DNA of 64,000 nucleotides, taken from NCBI RefSeq assembly GCF_031085375.1, contig NZ_JAVCWF010000001.1:2852001-2916000 (forward strand). Reading direction: 5' to 3'. This document shows, in pieces, positions 33,486 through 42,900 of this stretch (position 1 is its first letter; every line of letters starts with the position of its first letter). The translations under genes and the position numbers were made by a program. The notes below the pieces were generated by a model. It was not told the origin of the DNA. It worked only from the letters and a program-made list of their open reading frames with translations, and did no database searches. The DNA comes from Lactiplantibacillus brownii. GTDB lineage: Bacteria > Bacillota > Bacilli > Lactobacillales > Lactobacillaceae.

Positions 33486-34607
33486 TTAGTTGTCCTCCTT
33501 AGTCGCTGCCGTGAGCGCTTGGGCCGCCCAAGTTTGTTGCTGCGCGGTCATCTCATCATTAGTCATCTGCTCAAAAAATTGGGTCATCAAAGTCATCGGA
33601 TCAAGTGTTGGATCAATTTGTGCCGTGGCAGTATCCGTCAGCACGGGGCCATCAGCGCGCTCCAGCTCAATAATATTAGGATAGATTTCTCGTAAAGCCT
33701 GCATCACGTTGGGAATCACGCGTTTATCGGTCAACCGAATGGCTAAATAGTCATCTTGTTTTTGTTGTTGATAGTATTGAGGGTTGGTGAGCGTTGCAAA
33801 ATCATTTTCCAATACTCGGACATCGCGTTCAGGGCTCAATGGCTTAAATTCAATCTTGAAGGGGTCGGTATCCACGATCCACACGCCCTTTTGTTGCTGT
33901 GCCTCAGAAACTGAAAATTTCACCGGTGAGCCACTGTAACGGACACGGTCCGCATGCAAAGCATCTTTGCCATGCAAATGGCCCAAGGCAACATAATCAA
34001 ATGGTGCAAGCAAGCCTACTGGAATGGCATTTAAGCCTCCCACAGTCACCTGAGTTTCAGAGTCAACATGCTCACTTCCAGCAGCAAAAAAATGCGCAAC
34101 TAAAACGTGCTTTTTGGCTGGGTTAAATTTGGCCTGCATCGCCGCGACAATTTTAATCATGCCAGCTTCAGCTGTCCGAATTTGGTCATCTTCAAAATAA
34201 CGCCGCGCTTCAAACGGTTCAAAATATGGTAGTAAGAAAAATTGCGTGTCCGCAAATTCAATTGGCGTTAAAGCCTGACTTAATTTTGTATTTAAATAGT
34301 ACTTAGTTTCTTTAAACCAACGGCTCCCCGTGCGCAAACGCGTGGCACTATCATGGTTACCGCTGATTGCCAGAATTGGAAAATGTTGTTTCAAGTTTAA
34401 ATCAATCAACATCTCATCCAACTGTGTGACAGATTTTTCATTTGGAATCGCGCGGTCATAAAGATCCCCCGCAATGACCACTGCATCAACTTGTTCATCG
34501 ATTGCAAGTTGCCGAATCTGATGGTACGCGTGGGTTTGTGCCTCAGATAAATCAAATCCATGTAACTTTTTGCCAATATGCCAATCGGCGGTATGTAAAA
34601 AGCGCAT
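33486..34607 (-). CDS. sbcD: Exonuclease subunit SbcD
   Basis: A 373-residue metallophosphoesterase. The five motifs are present: LHTADWHIGKKL (residues 4-15), VIAGDLYDRAIPNEKSV (about 45-61), ISGNHDSATRL (about 80-90), VAHFFAAGSEHVD (about 170) and YVALGHLHGKDAL (about 205). It is the nuclease subunit of SbcCD. RBS TAGGAGG. A LexA-type box lies 113 bases upstream, and the transcript continues into sbcC. Confidence 0.93.
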   Translation of the reverse strand: MRFLHTADWHIGKKLHGFDLSEAQTHAYHQIRQLAIDEQVDAVVIAGDLYDRAIPNEKSVTQLDEMLIDLNLKQHFPILAISGNHDSATRLRTGSRWFKETKYYLNTKLSQALTPIEFADTQFFLLPYFEPFEARRYFEDDQIRTAEAGMIKIVAAMQAKFNPAKKHVLVAHFFAAGSEHVDSETQVTVGGLNAIPVGLLAPFDYVALGHLHGKDALHADRVRYSGSPVKFSVSEAQQQKGVWIVDTDPFKIEFKPLSPERDVRVLENDFATLTNPQYYQQQKQDDYLAIRLTDKRVIPNVMQALREIYPNIIELERADGPVLTDTATAQIDPTLDPMTLMTQFFEQMTNDEMTAQQQTWAAQALTAATKEDN

Positions 34608-35004
34608 CGGTAAAGCCTCCTAAAAATCACTTATTTTTGACGGCCATCAGCCGTATTAATCCTTATCATGGCACGGAATGTGGGCCTTGTCTAATGATAT
34701 CACAAGTAGCCGCGTAAGGGAACGTGTGTTCTAATTAGTTAGTTTGTGTGTTGAACCAACTAGAATCGACTAGCGACCCTCGACAGTTTACATAAAATAA
34801 TTTATCAGCGAACGACATCACATTTTTAATTAGATCACATAATTGGTGTTGCTAGTGGCATACTCGCTTTTAAGCGTAACGATATTCTTGTATTTAACTT
34901 ATCAAAATCATTAATATTTTGAGTCTATCACGAGCGACTCATGACAAAATATTGTAAAATGGAAACAAGTTAGTACTTATTCTAAAAAGGGAGCGTGAAT
35001 TTTC
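34608..35004. other. Divergent control region of sbcDC and aquaporin
   Basis: About 400 bases without a gene. It holds the LexA-type box given separately. No clear -35/-10 pair is visible for either gene apart from a weak TAAAAT about 45 bases before the aquaporin start. Otherwise nothing recognisable. Confidence 0.4.
34720..34731 (-). promoter_or_regulatory. LexA (SOS) box candidate for sbcDC
   Basis: GAACGTGTGTTC fits the Gram-positive LexA/DinR core GAAC-N4-GTTC. Placement before a DNA repair operon supports it. Confidence 0.6.
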
Positions 35005-35655
35005 ATGCGCAAATATTTAGCCGAATTCCTCGGCACGTTCATGCTAGTTTTTCTTGGGACTGGCGCAGTCGTTGTCGCTAAAGGTGACGTTTTAACGATT
35101 GGCTTAGCTTTCGGGTTGGCAATTACCGTCTCTGCTTATGCTTTCGGGGGCATCTCTGGCGGCCATTTCAATCCTGCAGTCACAACAGCAATGTTAATTA
35201 ACCGTCGAATCGAAGCAATGGATGCCTTATGGTACATCGTTAGTCAAATCTTAGGCGCTATTGTGGCTTCTGCGGCAATTCGCAGTTTCGTCAGTGCTTT
35301 GGGCCTATCAACGACTGCTTTGGGTCAAACTGATTTTTCAAAAATTAATGCTGGGATGGCCTTCTTTGTAGAAGCGCTCGTCACATTCTTGTTCTTAATG
35401 GTTATTTTAAACGTCACCAGTGCCGCACATGGTAACAGTGACTTCGCTGGCGTCACGATTGGGGTTACTTTAGCCTTCTTAATTATCGTGGCTTTGAACT
35501 TAACTGGTGGGTCATTGAACCCAGCACGTTCAATTGGACCAGCAATCTTTGCCGGTGGTACTGCACTTTCACATCTATGGGTTTATATTTTAGCCCCAGA
35601 AGTCGGCGCGATTCTGGCCGCCTACTGTGCACGTGTCATGGGTAGCGAAGACTAA
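35005..35655 (+). CDS. Aquaporin (MIP family, AqpZ-like)
   Basis: A 216-residue integral membrane channel with six helices and two NPA half-helices: GGHFNPAV (about 53-60) and GGSLNPARS (about 171-179). The short length, tight loops and the residues after the second NPA (ARSIGPA) are nearer to water channels (AqpZ) than to longer glycerol facilitators. L. plantarum has several paralogues that pass water, glycerol or H2O2 (family knowledge). RBS AAGGGAG. Monocistronic. Confidence 0.85.
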   Translation: MRKYLAEFLGTFMLVFLGTGAVVVAKGDVLTIGLAFGLAITVSAYAFGGISGGHFNPAVTTAMLINRRIEAMDALWYIVSQILGAIVASAAIRSFVSALGLSTTALGQTDFSKINAGMAFFVEALVTFLFLMVILNVTSAAHGNSDFAGVTIGVTLAFLIIVALNLTGGSLNPARSIGPAIFAGGTALSHLWVYILAPEVGAILAAYCARVMGSED

Positions 35656-35672
35656 TTTTTGACATATAAATG

Positions 35673-35716
35673 AAATCGGCTCACTTGACCGCATTGGTCT
35701 TGTGAGCCGATTTTTT
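35673..35716 (+). terminator. Terminator of the aquaporin gene
   Basis: AAATCGGCTCAC / GTGAGCCGATTT stem followed by six T. Confidence 0.88.
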
Positions 35717-35803
35717 AGGTCCCGATTATGTTATATTTCACATATAATCATGAATTATATCCAATTAAAAACATATTTTACTATCATTACTCGTTGTATA
35801 GAA

Positions 35804-37534
35804 TTATTTTTGCCGCCAGTGTCGATACCAGGAATGTAACGTTCCGATTAGTAACCCAATAATCACGACAACGGCTGTAACATAGCCAAAAATTCCAATA
35901 TAAGTGATCCAATTATTATCCGAATGACTTTGAACTAATAAGGATGAGCCAACAATCAAGGCCGCTAGAATGACTGCCAAGACAACTTTGTTGACCATGG
36001 TGTCGATGCGATCAATAAACATCTTGCGGTGTGAAAAGACAATGTTAACACGCGTCTGACCATTTTCAAAAGTATCTAAAGCGGAAAGTAATCGTGAGGG
36101 TAATTTTGGCGTATCACGCAAACTTTGCGCGGTGGCTAACAGACCATCTTCTAATTCATTGCGCAAATTCAAATGTTCGCGCATATATTGTCGTGCAAAC
36201 GGTCGTGCGACATCCATCATCGATAAATTAGGATCTAATGTTTCGACGATACCTTCAATCGTTCCAAAAGCCTTCCCCAGCATCGTTACTTCGGGATTAA
36301 CCTGGATATTATTGCTGCGACAAACTTTAACCATTTCAAAAATCAAGCCTTGAAAATCAATGTCGCCCAGCCCGGAATTATAATACTGGCCTAAAAATGG
36401 GGCTAATTCACTAAAAAAGGCTTCTTCATCGACTTCACCGGTTCGATTAGAGATGGCCAAAATGGCCTTCCCAACTTGACGGGTATTTTCAGTAGTGACA
36501 GCAATCACCACATTGGCGATCCCGTCCATCAAGTTGGGGCTAATCGACCCCATCATTCCAAAATCCAAATAGACCAAACGATACGGTGGCAGTTTACGTT
36601 TACCAATAATTCCCGTCTTTTTCGCTACAGTATCGTTATAGCCCATATCGCTTGGCTTTAACTCACGTAACAGAATATTGCCAGGGTGTGGGTCAGCATG
36701 AAAGAAGCCGTCTTCGAAAACTTGTTTCAAAAAGTTTGTCACCAAGACATGTGCCAAGTATTGACGTTCTTCGTCATACTGATGATCACTGGTTTCGTCG
36801 GCTTGCACCATTTTGGCCATAAAATGCTGAATGCTGGTCCCCGACATATATTGGTTCACCAATACTTTTTGCGTGCTATATTTCGCATAAACATGTGGAA
36901 CGCGAATAATATCATCATGATCATTTAAGTGATAAAAACGCGTGCCATTGCGCACTTCAATGCTAGTATCAAGTTCATTAAATAGTGACCGTTTAATTTC
37001 GGCGACCATTTCGCTCAAATCAATGACCGAGGAATCTGGAATATATCGTAAGAGTGGCAAGGCCCGCTCAAACAATGAAATATCTAAGGCAACTTCCGCA
37101 TCAATGCCGGGATGTTGAACTTTAACTACGACTTTTTGGCCATTCAACAGTGTTGCATGATGAGTCTGACCCATTGAAGCCGACGCAAATGGGGTCTCAT
37201 CGAAGCTGGCAAACATCTCGGACATCTGTTTTCCCGTCTGGCGTTCAATCGTCTCTTTAACGACGGCATACTCATCTGAACGAACATTGTCTTGGAGTTT
37301 CTTAAATTCATTTGCAAATTCTGGCTTCACAATATCAGTCCGTGACGACAAAATTTGCCCAATTTTAATAAAGGTTGGCCCGAGTTCTTCAAAGGCGGCC
37401 CGTACTTGATCTGGATTTTTTTGACGGGCTAAGTTGCTTAACACGTTGTATTTGCGCAAGACCCCAACAATCGTCCGAAAACGTGTATGCCGATTTTGAT
37501 TGACTTGCCACTTAGGAATTGTGTCATCAGCCAT
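35804..37534 (-). CDS. UbiB/ABC1-family atypical kinase
   Basis: A 576-residue protein of the AarF/UbiB/COQ8 family. The N-terminal K-x-G-Q motif GPTFIKIGQILSSR (about 52-65), the Ala-rich loop SASMGQTH, VVKVQHPG (catalytic Lys), E-L-D, GFFHADPHPGNIL (about 275-287) and YLDFGMMG are all visible. Two transmembrane helices close the C-terminus (about 510-560). Family members support quinone metabolism or membrane lipid handling by an ATPase activity. L. plantarum lacks ubiquinone, so a menaquinone link with ubiE at 4.3 kb is only inference. RBS TAGGAGG. Confidence 0.85.
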   Translation of the reverse strand: MADDTIPKWQVNQNRHTRFRTIVGVLRKYNVLSNLARQKNPDQVRAAFEELGPTFIKIGQILSSRTDIVKPEFANEFKKLQDNVRSDEYAVVKETIERQTGKQMSEMFASFDETPFASASMGQTHHATLLNGQKVVVKVQHPGIDAEVALDISLFERALPLLRYIPDSSVIDLSEMVAEIKRSLFNELDTSIEVRNGTRFYHLNDHDDIIRVPHVYAKYSTQKVLVNQYMSGTSIQHFMAKMVQADETSDHQYDEERQYLAHVLVTNFLKQVFEDGFFHADPHPGNILLRELKPSDMGYNDTVAKKTGIIGKRKLPPYRLVYLDFGMMGSISPNLMDGIANVVIAVTTENTRQVGKAILAISNRTGEVDEEAFFSELAPFLGQYYNSGLGDIDFQGLIFEMVKVCRSNNIQVNPEVTMLGKAFGTIEGIVETLDPNLSMMDVARPFARQYMREHLNLRNELEDGLLATAQSLRDTPKLPSRLLSALDTFENGQTRVNIVFSHRKMFIDRIDTMVNKVVLAVILAALIVGSSLLVQSHSDNNWITYIGIFGYVTAVVVIIGLLIGTLHSWYRHWRQK

Positions 37535-37626
37535 TTACAGGCCTCCTAACTAATCATAATTTTACTCTATTATCCATCTTTCACGCGAAAATCGCACTAA
37601 CTGAATCACTTTTTTCAGAAAAAAGG

Positions 37627-37655
37627 TTGACAGGCTATAAAATCGGCAGTAGATT
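37627..37655 (+). promoter_or_regulatory. Promoter of the brnQ T-box transcript
   Basis: TTGACA, 17 bp, TAGATT. The transcript would start about 60 bases before the T-box Stem I. Confidence 0.65.
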
Positions 37656-37699
37656 ATAGACACATTAAAAAATGGTTAACAAACGCGTTGATAAACACA

Positions 37700-37970
37700 G
37701 TACGTCATCACAATTGTTCCAAGAGAGTGCCGCTTTGGTGAAATGGCATAACATTGTGCAGACCGAAAATCAGTTTTGAGCGGCAGTGACGATGGCTACG
37801 GCCTAGTTGCAGTTGGGTGCTCCCATTATCGAGCCAAGGTATCGCAAGCGACCGGTCACTTGCCGTACCTCTGAAGGTGATGGTAGCGATACTGTCGCGA
37901 AGCTAAGGTGGTAACACGTTTTAAACGTCCTTGTATCTGAGAGATTTCTCAGACTGCAAGGACGTTTTTT
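37700..37970 (+). promoter_or_regulatory. T-box riboswitch, isoleucine specifier likely
   Basis: The T-box motif AAGGTGGTAACACG (37905-37918) is followed by a terminator hairpin (AACGTCCTTG...CAAGGACGTT plus T run, 37923-37970). Stem I is short: TGCCGCT (37728-37734) pairs with AGCGGCA (37779-37785), then GGT with ACC, leaving an internal loop with GAAA-ATC-AG on the 3' side. ATC (37769-37771) is the best specifier, so uncharged tRNA-Ile would favour readthrough into brnQ. The TGGT bulge suits a discriminator A. Confidence 0.82.
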
Positions 37971-38002
37971 GTTTAACCAACAAAATTATAAGGAGACTTT
38001 CT

Positions 38003-39388
38003 ATGCTAAATAAAATCCAAAAACGCAACTTAACTAAACGCGACTATGTGACCCTCAGTTCCATGATCTTTGCCCTTTTCTTTGGGGCCGGTAACTTAAT
38101 TTTTCCACTACATTTGGGTCAATTAGCTGGCAGTCACTGGGGTATCGCCGCCCTGGGATTTCTCGTAACGGCCGTCTTGTTACCGCTACTTTCAGTGCTA
38201 GCCGTCTGTGTCACGAAATCCAAAGGGGTCTACGACATTGGTAAACCCCTGGGTGCCACGTTCGCCGTCGTTTTCATGGTCTTGATCCACTTTACTATTG
38301 GCCCGTTTTTCGGCACGCCCCGAACAGCAACAGTTTCCTTTACCGTTGGCCTGGCACCATTCTTCTCCGCTAAATATCAAACCTTAGCGTTGCTACTATT
38401 TTCGGCGGCCTTCTTCGGACTCGCCTACTATTTGTCGCTGGAGCAGCATAAGATCATGAACCGCGTCGGCAAATTATTAAATCCATTATTTTTATTATTG
38501 TTAGTTGTTATTTTCTTTGTCGCTTTCAGTAGTCCATTAGCCAGTGCCGGCACGACCACAGCCACCGCCGCTTATCAAACGGCCGGCTTTACTAACGGCT
38601 TTTTACAAGGTTACAACACGATGGATGCTTTAGCCGGCCTAGCTTTAGGGGTAACCATCGTGACGGCAGTGAACTTTATGGGCCAAACCGATCCGAATAA
38701 AGCGGCCTGGGTCACCGCTCGAGCGGGGCTATTTTCCATGAGTTTTGAAGGCGTCATCTACGTGCTGCTCATCTTAGTCGGGGCACAATCATTAGGTGTA
38801 TTCAAACTTTCCGACAATGGCGGGGTCGCCTTTAATCAAATCGTGAATCACTATATGGGTGCCTTTGGTCAGGCAGTTTTAGCAGTTTTGATCATCACTA
38901 CCTGCCTGACTACAGCAATTGGTTTAGTTGCCGCATTCGCACAAGACTTCCATAAACACTTTGGCTTTTTAAGTTATAAAGCCTGGTTACGTGTCACTTG
39001 TTTGGCCTCATTTTTGACGGCAAATGTCGGTTTAAACCAGATCATTGCTTGGTCGACCCCTGTACTAATGTTTCTTTACCCATTAGCGATGGCTTTGATC
39101 TTCCTGTCGATCTTGTCGCCACTGTTTCATAAAGCCGCAGTCGTTTATCGGTGGGTCGTAGTCTTCACAGTTGTGCCAGCCGTATTCGACATGATGGCTG
39201 CGTTCCCAGCAGCTGTTAGTCAAAGTACCCTCGGTCGGGCAATGGCACAGGTTCAGTCCTTCATGCCATTAGCGTCAAGTGGGATGGACTGGCTGGTTCC
39301 CGCCTTAGTTGGTGCTGTATTTGGCACGTTGCACTATTTGGTACTGCAACATGGTAAGAATAATGTGACCGTTGGTGAACACGAGTAA
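38003..39388 (+). CDS. brnQ: Branched-chain amino acid transporter BrnQ (LIVCS)
   Basis: A 461-residue carrier with about 12 transmembrane helices. The family start is clear: YVTLSSMIFALFFGAGNLIFPLHLGQLAG (about 14-42), then the conserved GPFFGTPRTATVSFTVG. It imports Ile, Leu and Val with Na+ or H+. The ATG at 38003 has AAGGAG 10 bases upstream; a longer upstream frame lies inside the T-box terminator and is rejected. Control by a T-box with an ATC specifier agrees with the substrate. Confidence 0.92.
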   Translation: MLNKIQKRNLTKRDYVTLSSMIFALFFGAGNLIFPLHLGQLAGSHWGIAALGFLVTAVLLPLLSVLAVCVTKSKGVYDIGKPLGATFAVVFMVLIHFTIGPFFGTPRTATVSFTVGLAPFFSAKYQTLALLLFSAAFFGLAYYLSLEQHKIMNRVGKLLNPLFLLLLVVIFFVAFSSPLASAGTTTATAAYQTAGFTNGFLQGYNTMDALAGLALGVTIVTAVNFMGQTDPNKAAWVTARAGLFSMSFEGVIYVLLILVGAQSLGVFKLSDNGGVAFNQIVNHYMGAFGQAVLAVLIITTCLTTAIGLVAAFAQDFHKHFGFLSYKAWLRVTCLASFLTANVGLNQIIAWSTPVLMFLYPLAMALIFLSILSPLFHKAAVVYRWVVVFTVVPAVFDMMAAFPAAVSQSTLGRAMAQVQSFMPLASSGMDWLVPALVGAVFGTLHYLVLQHGKNNVTVGEHE

Positions 39389-39397
39389 CTCACAATA

Positions 39398-39508
39398 AGT
39401 GCCTGCTCGGCCTACCACTTCGGTTGGTCTGACCGAACTCTTTACAGCTTGAAGGCGTCAATCAACGGAGACGGACAATTAATATTCTTTATAAGCACGC
39501 CGAGGCAC
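39398..39508. repeat. Palindromic intergenic element (C)
   Basis: The ends GTGCC-TCGGC and GCCGA-GGCAC pair (bulge on the left arm), and TTCGGT/ACCGAA forms an inner hairpin. No T run. Similar in plan to elements A and B but shorter; family membership is uncertain. Confidence 0.4.
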
Positions 39509-39522
39509 CATTGATTCGTTAA

Positions 39523-39562
39523 AAAACAGCATCCAAGATTAAAGGCCTTGGATGCTGTTTTG
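39523..39562. terminator. Bidirectional terminator between brnQ and hicB
   Basis: AAAACAGCATCCAAG / CTTGGATGCTGTTTT perfect stem with A/T flanks on both sides. Confidence 0.85.
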
Positions 39563-39970
39563 CTATGCTTCTAATTTTTCTTTCAGGGATTCAGCAAGCA
39601 CTTGCGAAAAGTTGATGCCGGCTTCAATTCCAGCTTCATTTAGATAGTTAGGAATCGTCAGTGTTTTTTTAATGACGCGATTATCATGCTTACGACGATA
39701 CTCATCAACATTGACATCTACTAACGTCACAATGTCATCCTTATTAGTCGTTGTTGGCAACTTCTTCGGCATTTCTGGTAGTTCTTCATCATCAGCCAAT
39801 AAAGTGATTGCCTTCAAGCCGATAAAGTCACGTGCCATTTGAATACTATCTGCGACTGATTTACCTTGGGTCATGCCATCCAGCGCCGGAATCGCTACCA
39901 AATATGGCACATCGGTTCCATCTTCTTCATAGCTAATAACAATTGGATAAACAACTATTCTATCTTTCAT
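39563..39970 (-). CDS. hicB: HicB-family antitoxin
   Basis: A 135-residue antitoxin. The N-terminal half is the partial RNase H-like HicB fold (VVYPIVISYEEDGTDVPYLVAIPAL, then GKSVADSIQMARDFIGL); the C-terminus (KKTLTIPNYLNEAGIEAGINFSQVLAESL) is a ribbon-helix-helix DNA-binding domain. It binds HicA and represses the operon. RBS GAGCGAGG. It starts 28 bases after the hicA stop; ends at the shared terminator. Confidence 0.88.
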   Translation of the reverse strand: MKDRIVVYPIVISYEEDGTDVPYLVAIPALDGMTQGKSVADSIQMARDFIGLKAITLLADDEELPEMPKKLPTTTNKDDIVTLVDVNVDEYRRKHDNRVIKKTLTIPNYLNEAGIEAGINFSQVLAESLKEKLEA

Positions 39971-39998
39971 TGCAATACCTCGCTCTATGATTTCCCAG

Positions 39999-40172
39999 TT
40001 ACTTTAAAATGTGCTTTTTTATCAGGTGCTGTGCCAAGCGCTCGTTTTGCTCACGATGCCGCGGAATAATTTCCTTTTCAGTGCCATTAGTCCAGACATC
40101 ATGATCATGGCCGTGCCTAAAAAGTACCCAACCATTAGTCAAAAATAGCTGCAACAATTTACGATTTTTCAG
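39999..40172 (-). CDS. hicA: HicA-family mRNA interferase toxin, CTG first codon
   Basis: A 57-codon frame upstream of hicB with HicA features: KLLQLFLTNGWVL, then RHGHDHDVWTNG holding the conserved His, and EIIPRHREQNERLA. HicA is a small dsRBD-like ribonuclease that cuts mRNA. The frame has no ATG, GTG or usable TTG at the right place; the codon aligned with the family Met is CTG (40170-40172). There is a stop four codons further upstream, and the only ribosome-site-like sequence is AAGAAAG. So the toxin either uses a rare CTG start, giving low expression, or has lost its start codon. Promoter and operator lie directly upstream. Confidence 0.72.
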   Translation of the reverse strand: MKNRKLLQLFLTNGWVLFRHGHDHDVWTNGTEKEIIPRHREQNERLAQHLIKKHILK

Positions 40173-40194
40173 CCGTAATCTTTCTTAAGACAGT

Positions 40195-40227
40195 TTTGAT
40201 AATACACGTATCAAACACGTGTTTCAA
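40195..40227 (-). promoter_or_regulatory. hicAB promoter with inverted-repeat operator
   Basis: On the minus strand TTGAAA (40222-40227), 17 bp, TATTAT (40199-40204). The repeat TTTGATA-N7-TATCAAA (40195-40215) covers the -10, as expected for HicB autorepression. Confidence 0.6.
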
Positions 40228-40293
40228 TTAATTAATCTTTTGTTCAGCTTTTAGCTGGCTTGTACCTAATTTCATTGTCTGGCTATGCTTTTC

Positions 40294-40329
40294 AGTATAC
40301 CCACTCTCAAGAGAAAAGAACATACGTTC
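40294..40329 (-). promoter_or_regulatory. LexA-box promoter reading toward hicAB
   Basis: GAACATACGTTC (40318-40329) fits GAAC-N4-GTTC with one mismatch to a perfect palindrome. On the minus strand TGTTCT (overlapping the box), 17 bp, TATACT (40294-40299) forms a promoter. The first gene downstream is hicA. Confidence 0.6.
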
Positions 40330-40334
40330 TAAAT

Positions 40335-40373
40335 AAAAAGTAAGCCAAATCGATTTTCAATTTGGCTTACTTT

Positions 40374-40375
<2 letters not shown>
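40335..40375 (-). terminator. Terminator of the gal operon
   Basis: AAAAAGTAAGCCAAAT / ATTTGGCTTACTTTTT, a perfect 16 bp stem overlapping the galR stop codon by two bases. A/T tracts are part of the stem, so it can act in both directions. Confidence 0.85.
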
Positions 40376-41396
<1,021 letters not shown>

Positions 41397-41433
41397 CTAT
41401 CCCGGTCAAACCAGGACTGATTTCAAAATAACA

Positions 41434-42900
41434 TTATTTTGCTTGTACTGCCGCTACAAACCGATCAAAAGCCGCTTCGCCTTGGGCATCCCATTTAAAT
41501 ACCCCAGCATCCGTTAAGACCCGGGCAAAGACTTGGCCCACTTCACGATCGATAATTTCAGTGACGTTATCGGCAGTAAAGTCATGCTTCGCCTTTAGGG
41601 CGTCTGCCCAAGGTTGATGCATGGCTACCATCTGATTATGACGGCCCAAAACGTAATTTGCAACCTCATGAAGTTCCGTCTTCAACCGTGCTGGCAAAAT
41701 AGCCCGTCCCATCACTTCGATCAAGCCGATATTTTCTTTTTTAATATGTTGAACATCCTGATGGGGATGAAAAATACCATCGGGATAAGTGGCAGAAGTT
41801 TGATTGTCACGCAAGACTAAATCTAAAACGTAGCGATCGCCAACTTTACGAGCAACTGGAGTCGTCGTATGATGCCGAACACCTGCCGTCATTGCGCGAA
41901 CCTCAACACTTTCATCTGAATAAGTTTGCCAGATTTGATGCACCTTAGTTGCGGCATCCAACAAGGCCTCAGTGTTCGAACTCATCAAGCGAATCGTTGA
42001 CATGGGCCATTTAACAATGCCGGCTTCAACATCCGCCACACCTAAGTCAATTTTGCGAGCAATCGGCGCCTTCATCATTGGGAAAACGTGTCGTCCACCT
42101 TGATAGTGTTCATGCGTCAACATCGACCCGCCGACAATTGGCAAATCGGCATTGCTGCCCACGAAATAATGTGGAAATTGTTTAACGATTTCAATTAAAT
42201 TACTGAACGTTTGCCGATTGATCACCATCGGTCGGTGCACTTGATCCAAAAAGATCGAATGTTCCTTAAAATACGCATAGGGCGAATATTGGAAGCCCCA
42301 AGTTTCGCCACCGAGCGTTAACCGCACAATTCGATGATTACTCCGCGCCGGGTAACCGAGCCGTCCAAGATACCCTTCATTCTCCATGCAGAGTTGACAC
42401 AACGGATAACCATTTTCTGGTTGATCCTTTGCGGCCGCAATGGCTTTCGGATCTTTTTCAGGCTTGGATAAATTAATCGTGATTTCTAAGTCACCAAAAT
42501 CAGTCTTGGCCGGGAAAACCACATTTTTCGCAATCGCACGAGTCTTAATGTAGTCATTGGCTTGACTCAAATGATAAAAATAGTCGGTCGCCGCTTGTGG
42601 ACTCGTTTGATATTTATTCCAGAACGTTTGATTTAAAGCCGAGGGTAATGGCGTCACGAGATCCATTAATTGATCCGCCAAAATAGCCTTATCTGAAGGA
42701 CTATCTTCAATCTTACCTTGATTGATGGCCGTTTGAACTAGGGCATCCGTTAGACTCGTTAATTGGTCATCGACCGCTTCAATTGGCGCTTCATCGCCCA
42801 CGAGCGCGCAGACGCGATTATGCACATAGATCTGGTCTAATTCCGTATATTGTGACGGTGAGGCAATCACCGCGGTAACAAATTGATCGACAGTTGTCAT
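41434..42900 (-). CDS. galT: Galactose-1-phosphate uridylyltransferase, type 2
   Basis: A 488-residue enzyme of the Firmicutes GalT type 2 family, which exchanges UMP between UDP-glucose and galactose-1-phosphate (Leloir pathway). Visible blocks: YPLCQLCMENEGYLGR (a Cys-containing segment, about 173), WGFQYSPYAYFKEHSIFL, and VGGSMLTHEHYQGGRHVFPM (about 258-277), which holds the His nucleophile region. Its start codon overlaps the galE stop (TAATG). Confidence 0.92.
   Translation of the reverse strand: MTTVDQFVTAVIASPSQYTELDQIYVHNRVCALVGDEAPIEAVDDQLTSLTDALVQTAINQGKIEDSPSDKAILADQLMDLVTPLPSALNQTFWNKYQTSPQAATDYFYHLSQANDYIKTRAIAKNVVFPAKTDFGDLEITINLSKPEKDPKAIAAAKDQPENGYPLCQLCMENEGYLGRLGYPARSNHRIVRLTLGGETWGFQYSPYAYFKEHSIFLDQVHRPMVINRQTFSNLIEIVKQFPHYFVGSNADLPIVGGSMLTHEHYQGGRHVFPMMKAPIARKIDLGVADVEAGIVKWPMSTIRLMSSNTEALLDAATKVHQIWQTYSDESVEVRAMTAGVRHHTTTPVARKVGDRYVLDLVLRDNQTSATYPDGIFHPHQDVQHIKKENIGLIEVMGRAILPARLKTELHEVANYVLGRHNQMVAMHQPWADALKAKHDFTADNVTEIIDREVGQVFARVLTDAGVFKWDAQGEAAFDRFVAAVQAK

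Noticed and set aside
33850..34130. Open frames on the plus strand inside sbcC and sbcD
   Set aside because: Shadows of well-supported genes, with no start signals or recognisable domains.
40002..40070. Second frame in the hicA region on the minus strand
   Set aside because: Only 21 codons after a stop with no start; the overlapping frame shows clear HicA features instead.
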